Assembly: GCF_029223485.1 (NCBI RefSeq)
Contig: NZ_JARHTP010000003.1
Span: 372,001 to 436,000 of the forward strand
DNA length: 64,000 bases
Source of the DNA: Streptomyces coacervatus
GTDB taxonomy: Bacteria; Actinomycetota; Actinomycetes; Streptomycetales; Streptomycetaceae
Direction: 5' to 3'
The notes under the pieces were generated by a model. The model was not told where the DNA came from, searched no databases, and was given only the letters and a program-made list of their open reading frames with translations. This document shows positions 54,868-64,000 of the stretch, piece by piece. Position numbers and translations under genes: made by a program. How positions within the stretch are numbered: position 1 is the stretch's first letter; each line of letters starts with the position of its first letter.

Positions 54868-55370
54868 CTGCCGGGGATCGAGGTCGTCTGGGCGGGGGTG
54901 GCTTGCGGTGTGGGAGGCGCGCCGGCGGCCGGAAGCGCGACGGGCTGCGGCGGGAGCAGGACGAGCGGCAGCTGCGCCGCGGACTGCACGGCGGCCTGCC
55001 GGCCGGCAACCGAGGGGACGCCCTTGACGGTGCCGTCGGGATTCAGGAACGCAGGGTCCGAGCCGGGGATCATGCCGAGCTCGCGGGCGCGCTCCTGGAG
55101 GGCCTCCGGGGCGGAGTAGGAGTCGATGTCCCGCTGCAGCCCCTGTTCCTCGTCGGTGAGGCTCTTGGTGTCCTTCTGGAGGTCGTCCAGCTTGAACGAG
55201 CCTTCGCTGAGCGCGGAGTTCAGCACCAGGAGCGCGATCAGGCCGCCGCCCAGGAGGAGCACGACGAGCAGGACGAAGGGGGTACGGGCCGCCTGTGCGC
55301 GGCTCCCGGGTCCAGGGAGGAGACGGGCGAGACGTGCCGCCCGCCCCCTCAGTTCGGGTTTCCTGCTCAC
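54864..55370 (-). CDS. ftsL: FtsL-like divisome membrane protein
   Basis: A 168-residue bitopic protein between rsmH and ftsI, the position of ftsL. A basic cytosolic N-terminus (about 35 residues) is followed by one transmembrane helix (PFVLLVVLLLGGGLIALLVL) and an extracytoplasmic coiled coil (LDDLQKDTKSLTDEEQGLQR). ERARELGMIP is a common FtsL motif. The C-terminus is Pro/Ala-rich. GTG at 55370 has GGAGG 4 bases upstream. Sequence conservation in FtsL is low, so the name rests on topology and place. Confidence 0.87.
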   Translation of the reverse strand: MSRKPELRGRAARLARLLPGPGSRAQAARTPFVLLVVLLLGGGLIALLVLNSALSEGSFKLDDLQKDTKSLTDEEQGLQRDIDSYSAPEALQERARELGMIPGSDPAFLNPDGTVKGVPSVAGRQAAVQSAAQLPLVLLPPQPVALPAAGAPPTPQATPAQTTSIPGR

Positions 55371-55428
55371 CGGGCCTCCAGTGAGTCCGGTTCCCCAACC
55401 CACTCACTCGCCAACTCGTTCACGCCCC

Positions 55429-56385
55429 TCATTCGATGGACTCCCTGATGCGCTGGGCTCCGCGCAGCCGCGCCGGTGCCGCCCGCCGGTTCTCGGCGAC
55501 CTCTTCCTCGGTGGGAAGTTCGGCACCGCGGGTGAGCAGCTTGAGCCGGGGCTGGTACTGCTCGGGGACGATCGGCAGCCCGGGGGGCGCGGTGTTGGCG
55601 GCGCCGGACGCGAACACCTGTTTGACCAGACGGTCCTCGAGCGAGTGGTACGACAGCACGGCGATCCGTCCGCCCACGTCGAGCGCCTCCACGGCGGCCG
55701 GGATCGCCCGCTCCAGGACGGAGAGCTCGCCGTTGACCTCGATGCGCAGCGCCTGGAAGGTGCGCTTGGCGGGGTTGCCGCCGGTGCGCTTGGCGGCCTG
55801 CGGCAGCGCGTCCCGGATCAGCTCGACGAGCCGCGCGCTGTTGCTGAACGGCTCCTTCTCGCGCTCACGCACGACGGCGGCCACGATCCGCTTGGCCTGC
55901 TTCTCCTCGCCGTACGCGCGCAGGATCCGGACGAGTTCCCCCGCCGGATAGGTGTTGAGGACCTCGGCGGCGCTCATGCCGGTCGTCTGGTCCATGCGCA
56001 TGTCGAGGGGGGCGTCCTGGGCGTAGGCGAAGCCGCGGTCGGCCTCGTCGAGCTGCATGGAGGAGACACCGAGGTCGAACAGAACGCCCTGCACGCGCGC
56101 GATGCCGAGTCGTTCCAGGACGTCCGGCAGCTCGTCGTAGACGGCGTGCACCAGGGTGGCGCGCTCGCCGAAGGGCGCGAGCCGCTCGCCGGACAGGCGC
56201 AGCGCCTCCTTGTCGCGGTCCAGGGCGACGAGCCGCGCCTCGGGGAACTGCGTCAGCAGGGCCTCGCTGTGGCCGCCGAGGCCCAGGGTGCAGTCGACGA
56301 CCACCGCTCCCGGCCGCTGCAGGGCGGGGGCCAACAGGTCCAGGCACCGCTGGAGCATCACCGGGACATGTCGACTCTGGCTCAA
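55429..56385 (-). CDS. rsmH: 16S rRNA (cytosine-1402-N4)-methyltransferase RsmH
   Basis: SAM-dependent methylation of C1402 in the ribosomal P-site. It has 318 residues. The start of the fold is [13 protein letters not shown], the SAM motif [35 protein letters not shown] is conserved, and the C-terminus holds [14 protein letters not shown]. Start TTG at 56385 has GAGAGG 5 bases upstream. It is the first gene of the division cluster; the mraZ gene that often precedes it is absent. Confidence 0.96.
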   Translation of the reverse strand: MSQSRHVPVMLQRCLDLLAPALQRPGAVVVDCTLGLGGHSEALLTQFPEARLVALDRDKEALRLSGERLAPFGERATLVHAVYDELPDVLERLGIARVQGVLFDLGVSSMQLDEADRGFAYAQDAPLDMRMDQTTGMSAAEVLNTYPAGELVRILRAYGEEKQAKRIVAAVVREREKEPFSNSARLVELIRDALPQAAKRTGGNPAKRTFQALRIEVNGELSVLERAIPAAVEALDVGGRIAVLSYHSLEDRLVKQVFASGAANTAPPGLPIVPEQYQPRLKLLTRGAELPTEEEVAENRRAAPARLRGAQRIRESIE

Positions 56386-56829
56386 GGGGCCCTCTCAGAT
56401 CCGGCGTGGGCCTACGCACCGCCGGGTCCCCGCCCTCCCCCAGCAAGCTGGGGGGACCCCCAGTGAAGGGGAGGTCGGCCGGCGCCAGGAGCGTCAGCCG
56501 ACCGGGAGCGGGAGGAGGCCGAGCCGTACGTACGCGCCGCGCACGTGGGGAGACCGACGCGCATGAGCCGGGGTCTCCGGGGAATTCAGTCCAGCAGGGA
56601 GAGCCTCGCCTCCCGCTTCGCGTCACTTTAGTCCACGGTGTCTCACGGTCAATCAACTGGCCTGCGCGTCGCGCCCCGGTGTGAGTGCGAAGCGGCATAT
56701 CCGGGAAAATCACCCGTACGGCTTCACCTCCGCCACCCATGTGGGTTACCTCACAAGAGGACTGTGATGACGCTCTTCTCCCGCTCTCACACCGCGACCG
56801 GATGGGCTGTGACCAGTACCGTCATAGGT
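56386..56829. other. Divergent intergenic region with hairpin repeat
   Basis: About 440 bp between rsmH (minus) and carbonic anhydrase (plus). CCCCCAGC-AA-GCTGGGGG (56437-56454) is a perfect hairpin followed by GGGACCCCC, a pattern common between Streptomyces genes. The rsmH operon promoter should lie in this region; I see no clear hexamers. TACCGT at 56817-56822 could be the -10 of a leaderless carbonic anhydrase mRNA. Confidence 0.55.
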
Positions 56830-57375
56830 ATGACGACTTCTGCATCTGTTCCCACCGAGTCCGAAGGCGCCATACGGGGCGGCACCGTCACCGACCGCCT
56901 CGTCGAGGCCAACGGACGGTACGCCGCCGCATTCACCGACCCCGGGATGGACGCCCGTCCCGTACTGCACGTAGCGGTCGTGGCCTGCATGGACGCCCGT
57001 CTCGACCTGCATGCCGCGCTCGGCCTGGAGCTCGGCGACTGCCACACCATCCGCAACGCGGGCGGTGTCGTCACCGACGACGTGATCCGCTCGCTCACCA
57101 TCAGCCAGCGCAAGCTCGGCACCCGCAGCATCGTCCTCATCCACCACACCGGCTGCGGTCTGGAGGCCATCACCGAGGACTTCCGCACCGAGCTGGAGGA
57201 CGAGGTCGGCCAGCGCCCCGCCTGGGCGGTGGAGTCCTTCCGGGACGTCGACCAGGACGTACGGCAGTCCATGCAGCGTGTGCGCACCTCCCCGTTCCTG
57301 GTGCACACCGACGACGTGCGAGGCTTCGTCTTCGACGTGAAGACGGGTCTGCTGCGCGAGATCGACCCCGCGTAA
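56830..57375 (+). CDS. Beta-class carbonic anhydrase
   Basis: Interconverts carbon dioxide and bicarbonate in the cytosol. It has 181 residues, the short beta-class form. Zinc ligands are in VVACMDARLD (Cys, with the Asp-Arg dyad) and IHHTGCGLE (His and Cys); HTIRNAGGVVTDDVIRSL is typical. ATG at 56830 gives MTTSASVPTESEG; TACCGT ends 7 bases upstream, as in leaderless genes. ATG at 56767 in the same frame has GAGG 6 bases upstream and would add 21 residues, so the start is uncertain. Confidence 0.88.
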   Translation: MTTSASVPTESEGAIRGGTVTDRLVEANGRYAAAFTDPGMDARPVLHVAVVACMDARLDLHAALGLELGDCHTIRNAGGVVTDDVIRSLTISQRKLGTRSIVLIHHTGCGLEAITEDFRTELEDEVGQRPAWAVESFRDVDQDVRQSMQRVRTSPFLVHTDDVRGFVFDVKTGLLREIDPA

Positions 57376-57615
57376 CGGCGCCCGGCCCTTCTCGTTTTTC
57401 GCAAAACCCGCGCATGCTGGAGCCCAAGCGTCGTAAAACCCGACATACCGCAGCCAGTTGTCCACAGTCGAGTGACACGAATCGGTAACGGCAGCAAGAA
57501 TGCGGGGTGTGGCGTCACGCGGAACTATTCACGCGTGGTGTCCGTGTTTCGGGGTGGGCCGGTCCGCATCGCAGAGTGCGACGGCCCGGAGAAAGAACGG
57601 GCCGAGGAGGGCCGG

Positions 57616-58655
<1,040 letters not shown>

Positions 58656-58656
<1 letters not shown>

Positions 58657-60029
58657 TGACCTCCGGGGGGACGGGGCACCCGGACACCGGCCACAGCGAG
58701 AAGGGCGGCGTCCGTACCGCCCTGGCGGGCCTGACCACCCGCGGACGCTCCTTCCTGGCCGCCGGCATCGCGGCCGCCATCTGCTCCTACGTCCTGGGCC
58801 AGAGCGATCTGCTGCGGGTCGGCCTGCTGCTGGCCGCACTGCCCCTGATCTGCACGCTGTTCCTCTACCGCACGCGCTACCGGGTGGCCGGCAGCCGCCG
58901 CCTCTCCCCCGCGCGCGTGCCCGCCGGCAGCGAGGCCCGCGTCCATCTGCGGATGGACAACGTCTCGCGGCTGCCCACGGGCCTGCTGATGCTCCAGGAC
59001 CGGGTGCCCTACGTGCTCGGCCCGCGCCCCCGCTTCGTACTGGACCGGGTGGAGCCGGGCGGCCGCCGCGAGGTGTCCTACCGGGTCCGCTCCGACCTGC
59101 GCGGGCGCTATCCGCTGGGCCCGCTGCAGCTGCGCCTGACCGACCCGTTCGGCATGTGCGAACTGACCCGGTCCTTCTCCTCGTACGACACCCTGACGGT
59201 GATCCCGCGCGTGGAGGCGCTGCCGCCGGTGCGCCTGAGCGGGGAGTCGAAGGGGTACGGAGACGGGCGGCAGCGCTCGCTCGCCCTGGCCGGCGAGGAC
59301 GACGTGATCCCGCGCGGCTATCGCTACGGCGACGACCTGCGCCGCGTCCACTGGCGTCTCACTGCCCGCTACGGCGAGCTGATGGTGCGCCGCGAGGAGC
59401 AGCCCCAGCGCGCCCGCTGCACGGTGCTGCTCGACACCCGGGGCCTCGCGTTCCAGGGCGCGGGCCCCGACTCGGCCTTCGAGTGGGCGGTCTCGGGCAC
59501 GGCGTCCGTCCTGGTGCACATGCTCGAACGGGGCTTCTCCGTAAGGCTGTTGACCGACACCGGCAACTCGGTGCCCGGCGAGGGCGCCGACGGGTTCGCC
59601 GGCGCGAGCCAGGAGTCGGCGGACGCGGCCGGGCTGATGATGGACACCCTCGCGGTGGTCGACCACTCGGACGGCGCGGGCCTGTCGAGGGCGTACGACG
59701 TGCTGCGCGGCGGGAACGAAGGGCTGCTGGTGGCCTTCTTCGGCGACCTCGACGAGGAGCAGGCGGCGGTGGTCGCCAGGATGCGGCAGCGCAGCGGAGG
59801 CGCGGTCGCCTTCCTGCTGGACAGCAGCGCCTGGGTGCGGGAACTCAGCGATGTGCCCGGTCCGTTGGACAGGAGCGAGGAACAGCTGCGGATGCTGCGG
59901 GAGGCGGGCTGGACGGCCCTGAAGGTGCCACGGGCCGCATCTCTGCCCGAGTTGTGGCGTCAGGCGGACCGCGAGCGCACGGGTCTCGCCGCGACGAGCG
60001 GGACGAACGGTGAGGGGGCGGGCTCATGA
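58656..60029 (+). CDS. DUF58 domain membrane protein
   Basis: A 457-residue protein with two N-terminal transmembrane helices (SFLAAGIAAAICSYVLG and LLRVGLLLAALPLICTLFL), an extracytoplasmic or cytosolic beta-rich region and the DUF58 core (REIRY-like GYRYGDDLRRVHWRLTARYGEL near residue 225), related to von Willebrand type A folds. ATG at 58656 shares its A with the MoxR stop (TGATG) and has GGAGG 5 bases upstream. Its stop overlaps the next start by 4 bp. Function unknown; works with MoxR by association. Confidence 0.88.
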
Positions 60030-62533
60030 GCGGGCGGGCACGACTGGCGCTGTGCGCCTGGGCGGCCACGCTGATGGCGTCGTGCTCCCTGCTGCCCCTG
60101 GTCTCGCCGGCGACCTGGATCCTGCAGGTGGCCGTCATGCTCGGCGTGCAGACGGGCGTGGGTGCGGCGACCCGGCGGGTGCCGCTGGCGCGGCCGCTGA
60201 CGGTGGCGGCGCAGGCACTGGTCACGCTGCTGATGCTGACCCTGGTCTTCGCCCGGCAGCAGGCCCTCATCGGGATCGTTCCCGGCCCTGAGGCCTTCCG
60301 GCACTTCGCCGACCTGCTGCAGCAGGGGAGCGACGACATCGCGCGGTATGCGATCCCGGCACCCCTGGAGTCCAGCGGCATCCGGCTGATGATCCTCGGC
60401 GGGGTCCTGCTGATCGGCCTCGCGGTGGACACCCTCGCGGTGACCTTCCGCAGCGCGGCTCCGGCCGGACTGCCGCTGCTCGCGCTGTACTCCGTGGCCG
60501 CGGGGCTGTCCGACGGCGGGGCCGACTGGCTGTGGTTCCTGGTGGCCGCGGGCGGCTATCTGATGCTGCTCCTGGCCGAGGGGCGCGAGCGGCTCTCGCA
60601 GTGGGGCCGGGTCTTCGGCGGGGCGGCGCGCGGCCCGGGCGGGGAGCCCGGCGCGGTGGCGCCGGTCCGCACCGGGCGCCGGATCGGGGTGGTCGCGCTG
60701 GGCGTCGCCCTGGTGGTGCCGATCGCCCTGCCCGCGATGAACGGCGGCCTGCTGGACGCCGCCGGGACGGGCGTGGGCGGCGGCAACGGCAGCGGGGGCA
60801 CGATCTCAGCGGTGAACCCGCTCGTGTCCCTGCGCGACAGTCTGAACGTGGACCAGGACCGCCAGGTCATGTCCCTGAAGACCAACAGCAACGACATCTC
60901 CAACCTGTATCTGCGGATCGTGTCCCTGGACGACTTCGACGGCAGCACCTGGAAACCAGCCAAGCGGCACGTCGGTGGCGTACCGGACAAGTTCCCGACC
61001 CCGAGCGGCCTCGGTGGGGACATCAAGCGGGCGGAGATCGAGACGCGTATCTCGGCCGCCGACTGGTACGCCCAGGACTGGCTGCCGATGCCGTACCCGC
61101 CCAGCGGCGTGGACGTCGGCGGAAAATGGCGCTACGAGCCGGTGGGCATGACGCTGGTCGGCGACCACGGCGAGACCACCCGCGGGAAGACCTATCTGGT
61201 CAAGAGCCTCGATGTGCAGCCGACGGCGGAGCAGCTCGCCGAGGCTCCGGAGCCGCCCGCGTCCCTGAAGCGCGACTACACCAAGCTGCCGGACTCGGTG
61301 CCCGCGGTGGTGGCCAGGACCGCCCGCAAGGTCACCGACGGTGCGACCAGCCACTACGAGCAGGCGGTCAAGCTCCAGGACTACTTCGCTCTGAACGGCG
61401 GCTTCCAGTACAGCACCCAGGTGCAGGTCGGCAGCGGCCCGCAGGCGATCGCCAAGTTCCTCAAGGACAAGCAGGGCTTCTGCGTCCACTTCTCCTTCGC
61501 GATGGCGGCGATGGCCCGCAGCCTGGGCATACCGGCCCGGGTCGCGGTGGGCTTCGCCCCGGGTACGCCGCAGGCCGACGGCTCGGTGTCGGTGGGGCTG
61601 AAGGACGCGCACGCCTGGCCCGAGCTGTACTTCGAGGGTGTGGGCTGGACCCGCTTCGAGCCGACCCCGAACCGGGGCGTGACCCCCTCGTACACGCAGA
61701 CGGACACACCGGGCAACACTCTCCCCGACGTGCCGCGGTCCTCGCAGTCGGCGGGCTCGTCCGCGTCGGCGGCGCCGTCGGCGAGCACCAGCTGCTCGGC
61801 ACAGGACAAGAAGCTCCAGGCGTGCGCCGGCGCGCTCCCGCTGGACACGGCCAAGCCGGGCGACGGCGGTCTCCCCTGGTACAAGATCGCCGGATGGGCC
61901 CTGCTGGGGCTGCTGGCGGTCGCCGTGCCGCTGCTGCCCATGCTGTGGCGCCTGCGCCGACGCTCGGTGCGGCTGGCCTCGGCCCAGCACACCGTCTCCC
62001 GCCAGGCACCGGCTCTGGAAGGCCGCAAGAGGCAGGCTGCGGACGCGGGGGCCACCGGCGACGTCGACGTGACGGCCCTGCCGGTCGAGGCGGATGCGCG
62101 GTACGCCGCGGAGGTGGCCGCGGGCCATGTCCTGGCCGTCTGGCGCGAACTCACCGACACGGCCTGGGACTACGGCATCGCGCCGGACGACGCACTGACC
62201 CCGCGGAAGGCGGCCGCGCGAATAGTGCGGCTGGGGCAGCTGGACCCGGCGACGGCCGAGTCGGTGCACCGGGTGGCGAGTGCGGTGGAGCAGGTGCTGT
62301 TCGCACCTCAGCCGCGGGACGTGCCCGGGCTGGCCGACGATGTGCGCAGGCTGCGGATGGCGCTGCGGTCCAAGGTCAGCTGGACCACCCGGGTGCGGGC
62401 GGTCGTGGCGCCCCGGTCGGCCATCCGCGCGGTCTGGGACCTCACGGACCGCTGGACGGCCTTCAAGGCCCGCTGTGCCGACCGCTGGTCGACGCTGGTG
62501 CGACGCCCGTCCGGGCAGCAGAGCGGCGGCTGA
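60026..62533 (+). CDS. TgpA-like transmembrane transglutaminase-family protein
   Basis: An 835-residue membrane protein. The first 240 residues have about six helices (DUF3488/TgpA N-terminal type). The extracytoplasmic transglutaminase core holds the cysteine in KQGFCVHFSFAMAAMARSLG (near 485), the histidine in DAHAWPELYF (near 530) and GWTRFEPTPNRG. Another helix (WALLGLLAVAVPLLPMLW) leads to a C-terminal DUF4129-like cytosolic domain. Proteins of this kind sit with MoxR and DUF58 in many bacteria and may modify or hydrolyse cell-envelope peptides. ATG overlaps the previous stop (ATGA). Confidence 0.9.
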   Translation: MSGRARLALCAWAATLMASCSLLPLVSPATWILQVAVMLGVQTGVGAATRRVPLARPLTVAAQALVTLLMLTLVFARQQALIGIVPGPEAFRHFADLLQQGSDDIARYAIPAPLESSGIRLMILGGVLLIGLAVDTLAVTFRSAAPAGLPLLALYSVAAGLSDGGADWLWFLVAAGGYLMLLLAEGRERLSQWGRVFGGAARGPGGEPGAVAPVRTGRRIGVVALGVALVVPIALPAMNGGLLDAAGTGVGGGNGSGGTISAVNPLVSLRDSLNVDQDRQVMSLKTNSNDISNLYLRIVSLDDFDGSTWKPAKRHVGGVPDKFPTPSGLGGDIKRAEIETRISAADWYAQDWLPMPYPPSGVDVGGKWRYEPVGMTLVGDHGETTRGKTYLVKSLDVQPTAEQLAEAPEPPASLKRDYTKLPDSVPAVVARTARKVTDGATSHYEQAVKLQDYFALNGGFQYSTQVQVGSGPQAIAKFLKDKQGFCVHFSFAMAAMARSLGIPARVAVGFAPGTPQADGSVSVGLKDAHAWPELYFEGVGWTRFEPTPNRGVTPSYTQTDTPGNTLPDVPRSSQSAGSSASAAPSASTSCSAQDKKLQACAGALPLDTAKPGDGGLPWYKIAGWALLGLLAVAVPLLPMLWRLRRRSVRLASAQHTVSRQAPALEGRKRQAADAGATGDVDVTALPVEADARYAAEVAAGHVLAVWRELTDTAWDYGIAPDDALTPRKAAARIVRLGQLDPATAESVHRVASAVEQVLFAPQPRDVPGLADDVRRLRMALRSKVSWTTRVRAVVAPRSAIRAVWDLTDRWTAFKARCADRWSTLVRRPSGQQSGG

Positions 62534-62578
62534 CGGCGCAGAGCGGCCGGCCACGCCGGTCCGGTCTTCGGGGCATGT

Positions 62579-62617
62579 GTGAGGGGGTGACCACCCGGCG
62601 GGTGGTCACCCCCTCAC
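62579..62617. terminator. 18-bp stem terminator after the MoxR operon
   Basis: GTGAGGGGGTGACCACCC (62579-62596) pairs perfectly with the arm at 62600-62617 over the loop GGC. It lies between convergent genes and can serve both. Confidence 0.9.
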
Positions 62618-62670
62618 CTACGTCTGAGAGGAACTGTCTGAGCTGTGGGAGCCGAACTGTGGGAGCGGAG

Positions 62671-63063
62671 CTAGTGGCCCTGCTCGTCCCGGCGGCGCTG
62701 CCAGCGCTGCTCGATGCGGTCCATCATGGAGCGCTTCTGGCGTCCCTGACGGCGCGCTTGCGGCGCACCGGCCGCGGGCTGTTCGCCCGGCTTGGGGGCC
62801 TTGCGCCAGCCGGTCACGGCGAGCACGGCACACCCCAGCATGACCAGGAAGCCCACCACGCTGAGCCAGACCTGCTTGGCCACCATTCCAGCCATGAGGA
62901 GCGCGATACCCACGAGGAAGCCCGCGACCGCCTGGTAGACCCGTCGCCGGGTGTACGTACGCAGCCCGCTTCCCTCAAGCGCTGTCGCGAACTTGGGATC
63001 TTCGGCGTACAGCGCTCGCTCCATCTGCTCGAGCATGCGCTGCTCGTGCTCCGAGAGCGGCAC
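62671..63063 (-). CDS. DUF3040 membrane protein
   Basis: A 130-residue actinobacterial protein. The family start is PLSEHEQRMLEQMERALYAEDPKFA. Two helices follow (YQAVAGFLVGIALLMAGMVA and VWLSVVGFLVMLGCAVLAV), then a basic tail. In the Mycobacterium and Streptomyces division regions a DUF3040 gene is common, but no function is established. GTG at 63063 has GAGGAGG about 6 bases upstream. Confidence 0.88.
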   Translation of the reverse strand: MPLSEHEQRMLEQMERALYAEDPKFATALEGSGLRTYTRRRVYQAVAGFLVGIALLMAGMVAKQVWLSVVGFLVMLGCAVLAVTGWRKAPKPGEQPAAGAPQARRQGRQKRSMMDRIEQRWQRRRDEQGH

Positions 63064-63340
63064 GGAGTCCTCCTCATCGTGCAGTCGCCGGGGCGACCCG
63101 GGGGGTCCCTTCAGGATAGGCAGGGAATCGCCCCCGTGAAACCCGCCCCTCTACGCCAATTGGCCAACCGGAATCCGCCATGGACGTGCCGGCTCGCTGA
63201 AGCTTGCATTCCCCAGCAGCCGACCCGTCATGCCGGGCGGTCTCCCTCGATCATACGGCGCTGAACGCCCGATCGGGGGGCCTGTGGCGTACTCCATGTG
63301 CGGCCAAGTCCCTGATCAGCGCCGCACCGCAGCAGGCGGC

Positions 63341-64000
63341 TCAGGCCTCGGTGGCACCCTGCGTCTCGCCGAGCACATGGAGCTGGGTCGCCACGGAGTG
63401 GAAGGCGGGAAGTTCGGCCGCCGCCTCCTCCAGCTTCAGCAGCGCCTCCAGGGCGCCGGGCTCGGTGTCCACGAGGACGCCCGGGACGAGGTCGGCGAAG
63501 ACCCGCACGCCGTGCACGGCGCCGACCCTCAGGCCCGCGCCCTCGACCAGCCCGGTGAGCTGTTGGGCGGTGAAGCGGCGCGGCACGGGGTCGCCCGCGC
63601 CCCAGCGGCCGTTCGGGTCGTTCAGGGCCTGCCTCGCCTCCTTGAAGTGGCCGGCGAGGGCGCGCGCGAGCACGGCGCCGCCGAGGCCCGCGGCGAGCAC
63701 GCTGAGGACGCCCTCGGACCGCAGGGCGGCCACGGCGTTGCGCACGCCCTCGGCCGGGTCGTCGACGTACTCCAGAACGCCGTGGCACAGCACCACGTCG
63801 TAGCCGCCGCGCTCGACCACGTCGAAGAGGCCGTGGGCGTCGCCCTGGACGCCCTTCACACGGTCGGCGACGCCGGCCTCGGCGGTGCGCCGCTCCAGCG
63901 CGAACAGCGCGTTGGGGCTGGGGTCGACGACGGTGACCTTGTGGCCGAGGCCGGCGAGGGGCACCGCGAACTTGCCGCTGCCGCCCCCGGTGTCGAGAAC
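63341..64000 (-). CDS. SAM-dependent methyltransferase (partial, N-terminus beyond window)
   Basis: The reading frame enters from the right edge with VLDTGGGSGKFAVPLAGLGH, a class I methyltransferase motif I. VTVVDPSPNALFALERR is motif II, and VQGDAHGLFD and VVLCHGVLEYVDDP are the following core strands, as in UbiE/SmtA-like enzymes. About 219 residues are visible and probably 30-60 are missing. The substrate is unknown. It ends 277 bp before the DUF3040 start; that gap holds no gene I can support. Confidence 0.88.
   Translation of the reverse strand, partial: VLDTGGGSGKFAVPLAGLGHKVTVVDPSPNALFALERRTAEAGVADRVKGVQGDAHGLFDVVERGGYDVVLCHGVLEYVDDPAEGVRNAVAALRSEGVLSVLAAGLGGAVLARALAGHFKEARQALNDPNGRWGAGDPVPRRFTAQQLTGLVEGAGLRVGAVHGVRVFADLVPGVLVDTEPGALEALLKLEEAAAELPAFHSVATQLHVLGETQGATEA

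Noticed and set aside
57458..57466. TTGTCCACA, a perfect DnaA-box match upstream of the MoxR operon
   Set aside because: A single 9-mer is expected about once by chance in both strands of a window this size, and there is no cluster or dnaA/dnaN nearby, so it is not an origin.

Overview
The window is a 64 kb piece of chromosome from a high-GC actinomycete, almost certainly a Streptomyces. The evidence is the strong G/C third-codon bias, frequent GTG starts, a bifunctional PriA in the histidine operon, a division cluster lacking ftsA, murC and mraZ but carrying sepF, sepG and divIVA, Streptomyces-type intergenic repeats, and an ileS T-box of the translational actinobacterial kind. The gene content is mostly core metabolism and cell division. 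I see no prophage, transposon, CRISPR array, tRNA or rRNA.

Layout: (1) 1-9.3 kb, minus strand: a histidine operon, hisD-hisC-hisB-small membrane protein-hisH-priA-ridA-hisF, joined by 4-base or shorter overlaps and closed by a hairpin. An ArsR-type regulator/MFS pair and a DinB-like/VOC pair separate it from a partial hisI at the left edge. (2) 9.4-13.6 kb, plus strand: a helix-type membrane-associated protein, an unknown 345-residue protein, a Lon N-terminal-domain protein, a YbaK-type editing protein and a 24-residue ribosomal protein bL37 candidate, followed by a hairpin-rich repeat cluster. (3) 13.9-17.9 kb, minus strand: a DUF2567-like membrane protein, an ABC-2 transporter (with a tiny overlapping ORF between its two genes) and a NYN-domain protein. 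(4) 18-29.5 kb: a small hydrophilic protein, dnaE, a DUF2252 kinase-fold protein, a membrane protein beside a CPVC thiol oxidoreductase, a Tat-exported PhoD phosphatase, a dienelactone hydrolase-like protein, MscS and an SDR. (5) 29.6-34.7 kb, minus strand: a CPA1 antiporter, GNAT, RluD-type synthase, lspA and a histone-H1-like/DksA fusion.

(6) 35-38.5 kb, plus strand: ileS behind a T-box leader. (7) 38.6-56.4 kb, minus strand: the division and cell-wall cluster, read rsmH-ftsL-ftsI-murE-murF-mraY-murD-ftsW-murG-ftsQ, then a 277-bp regulatory gap, then ftsZ-pgeF-yggS-sepF-sepG-divIVA. It supplies lipid II precursors, the septal synthase FtsW/FtsI, the Z-ring and its anchor SepF, and the polar-growth scaffold DivIVA. 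(8) 56.8-64 kb: beta-carbonic anhydrase, a MoxR-DUF58-transglutaminase operon, a DUF3040 protein and a partial methyltransferase at the right edge.

I did not find an unmistakable new multi-gene system. The best leads are small or regulatory: the bL37 candidate, the 54-residue membrane protein inside the his operon, the overlapping ORF in the ABC operon, dyads upstream of ftsZ that share an 11-mer with another promoter region, repeated 15-bp tandem duplications, and the H1-like extension on the DksA-type protein.
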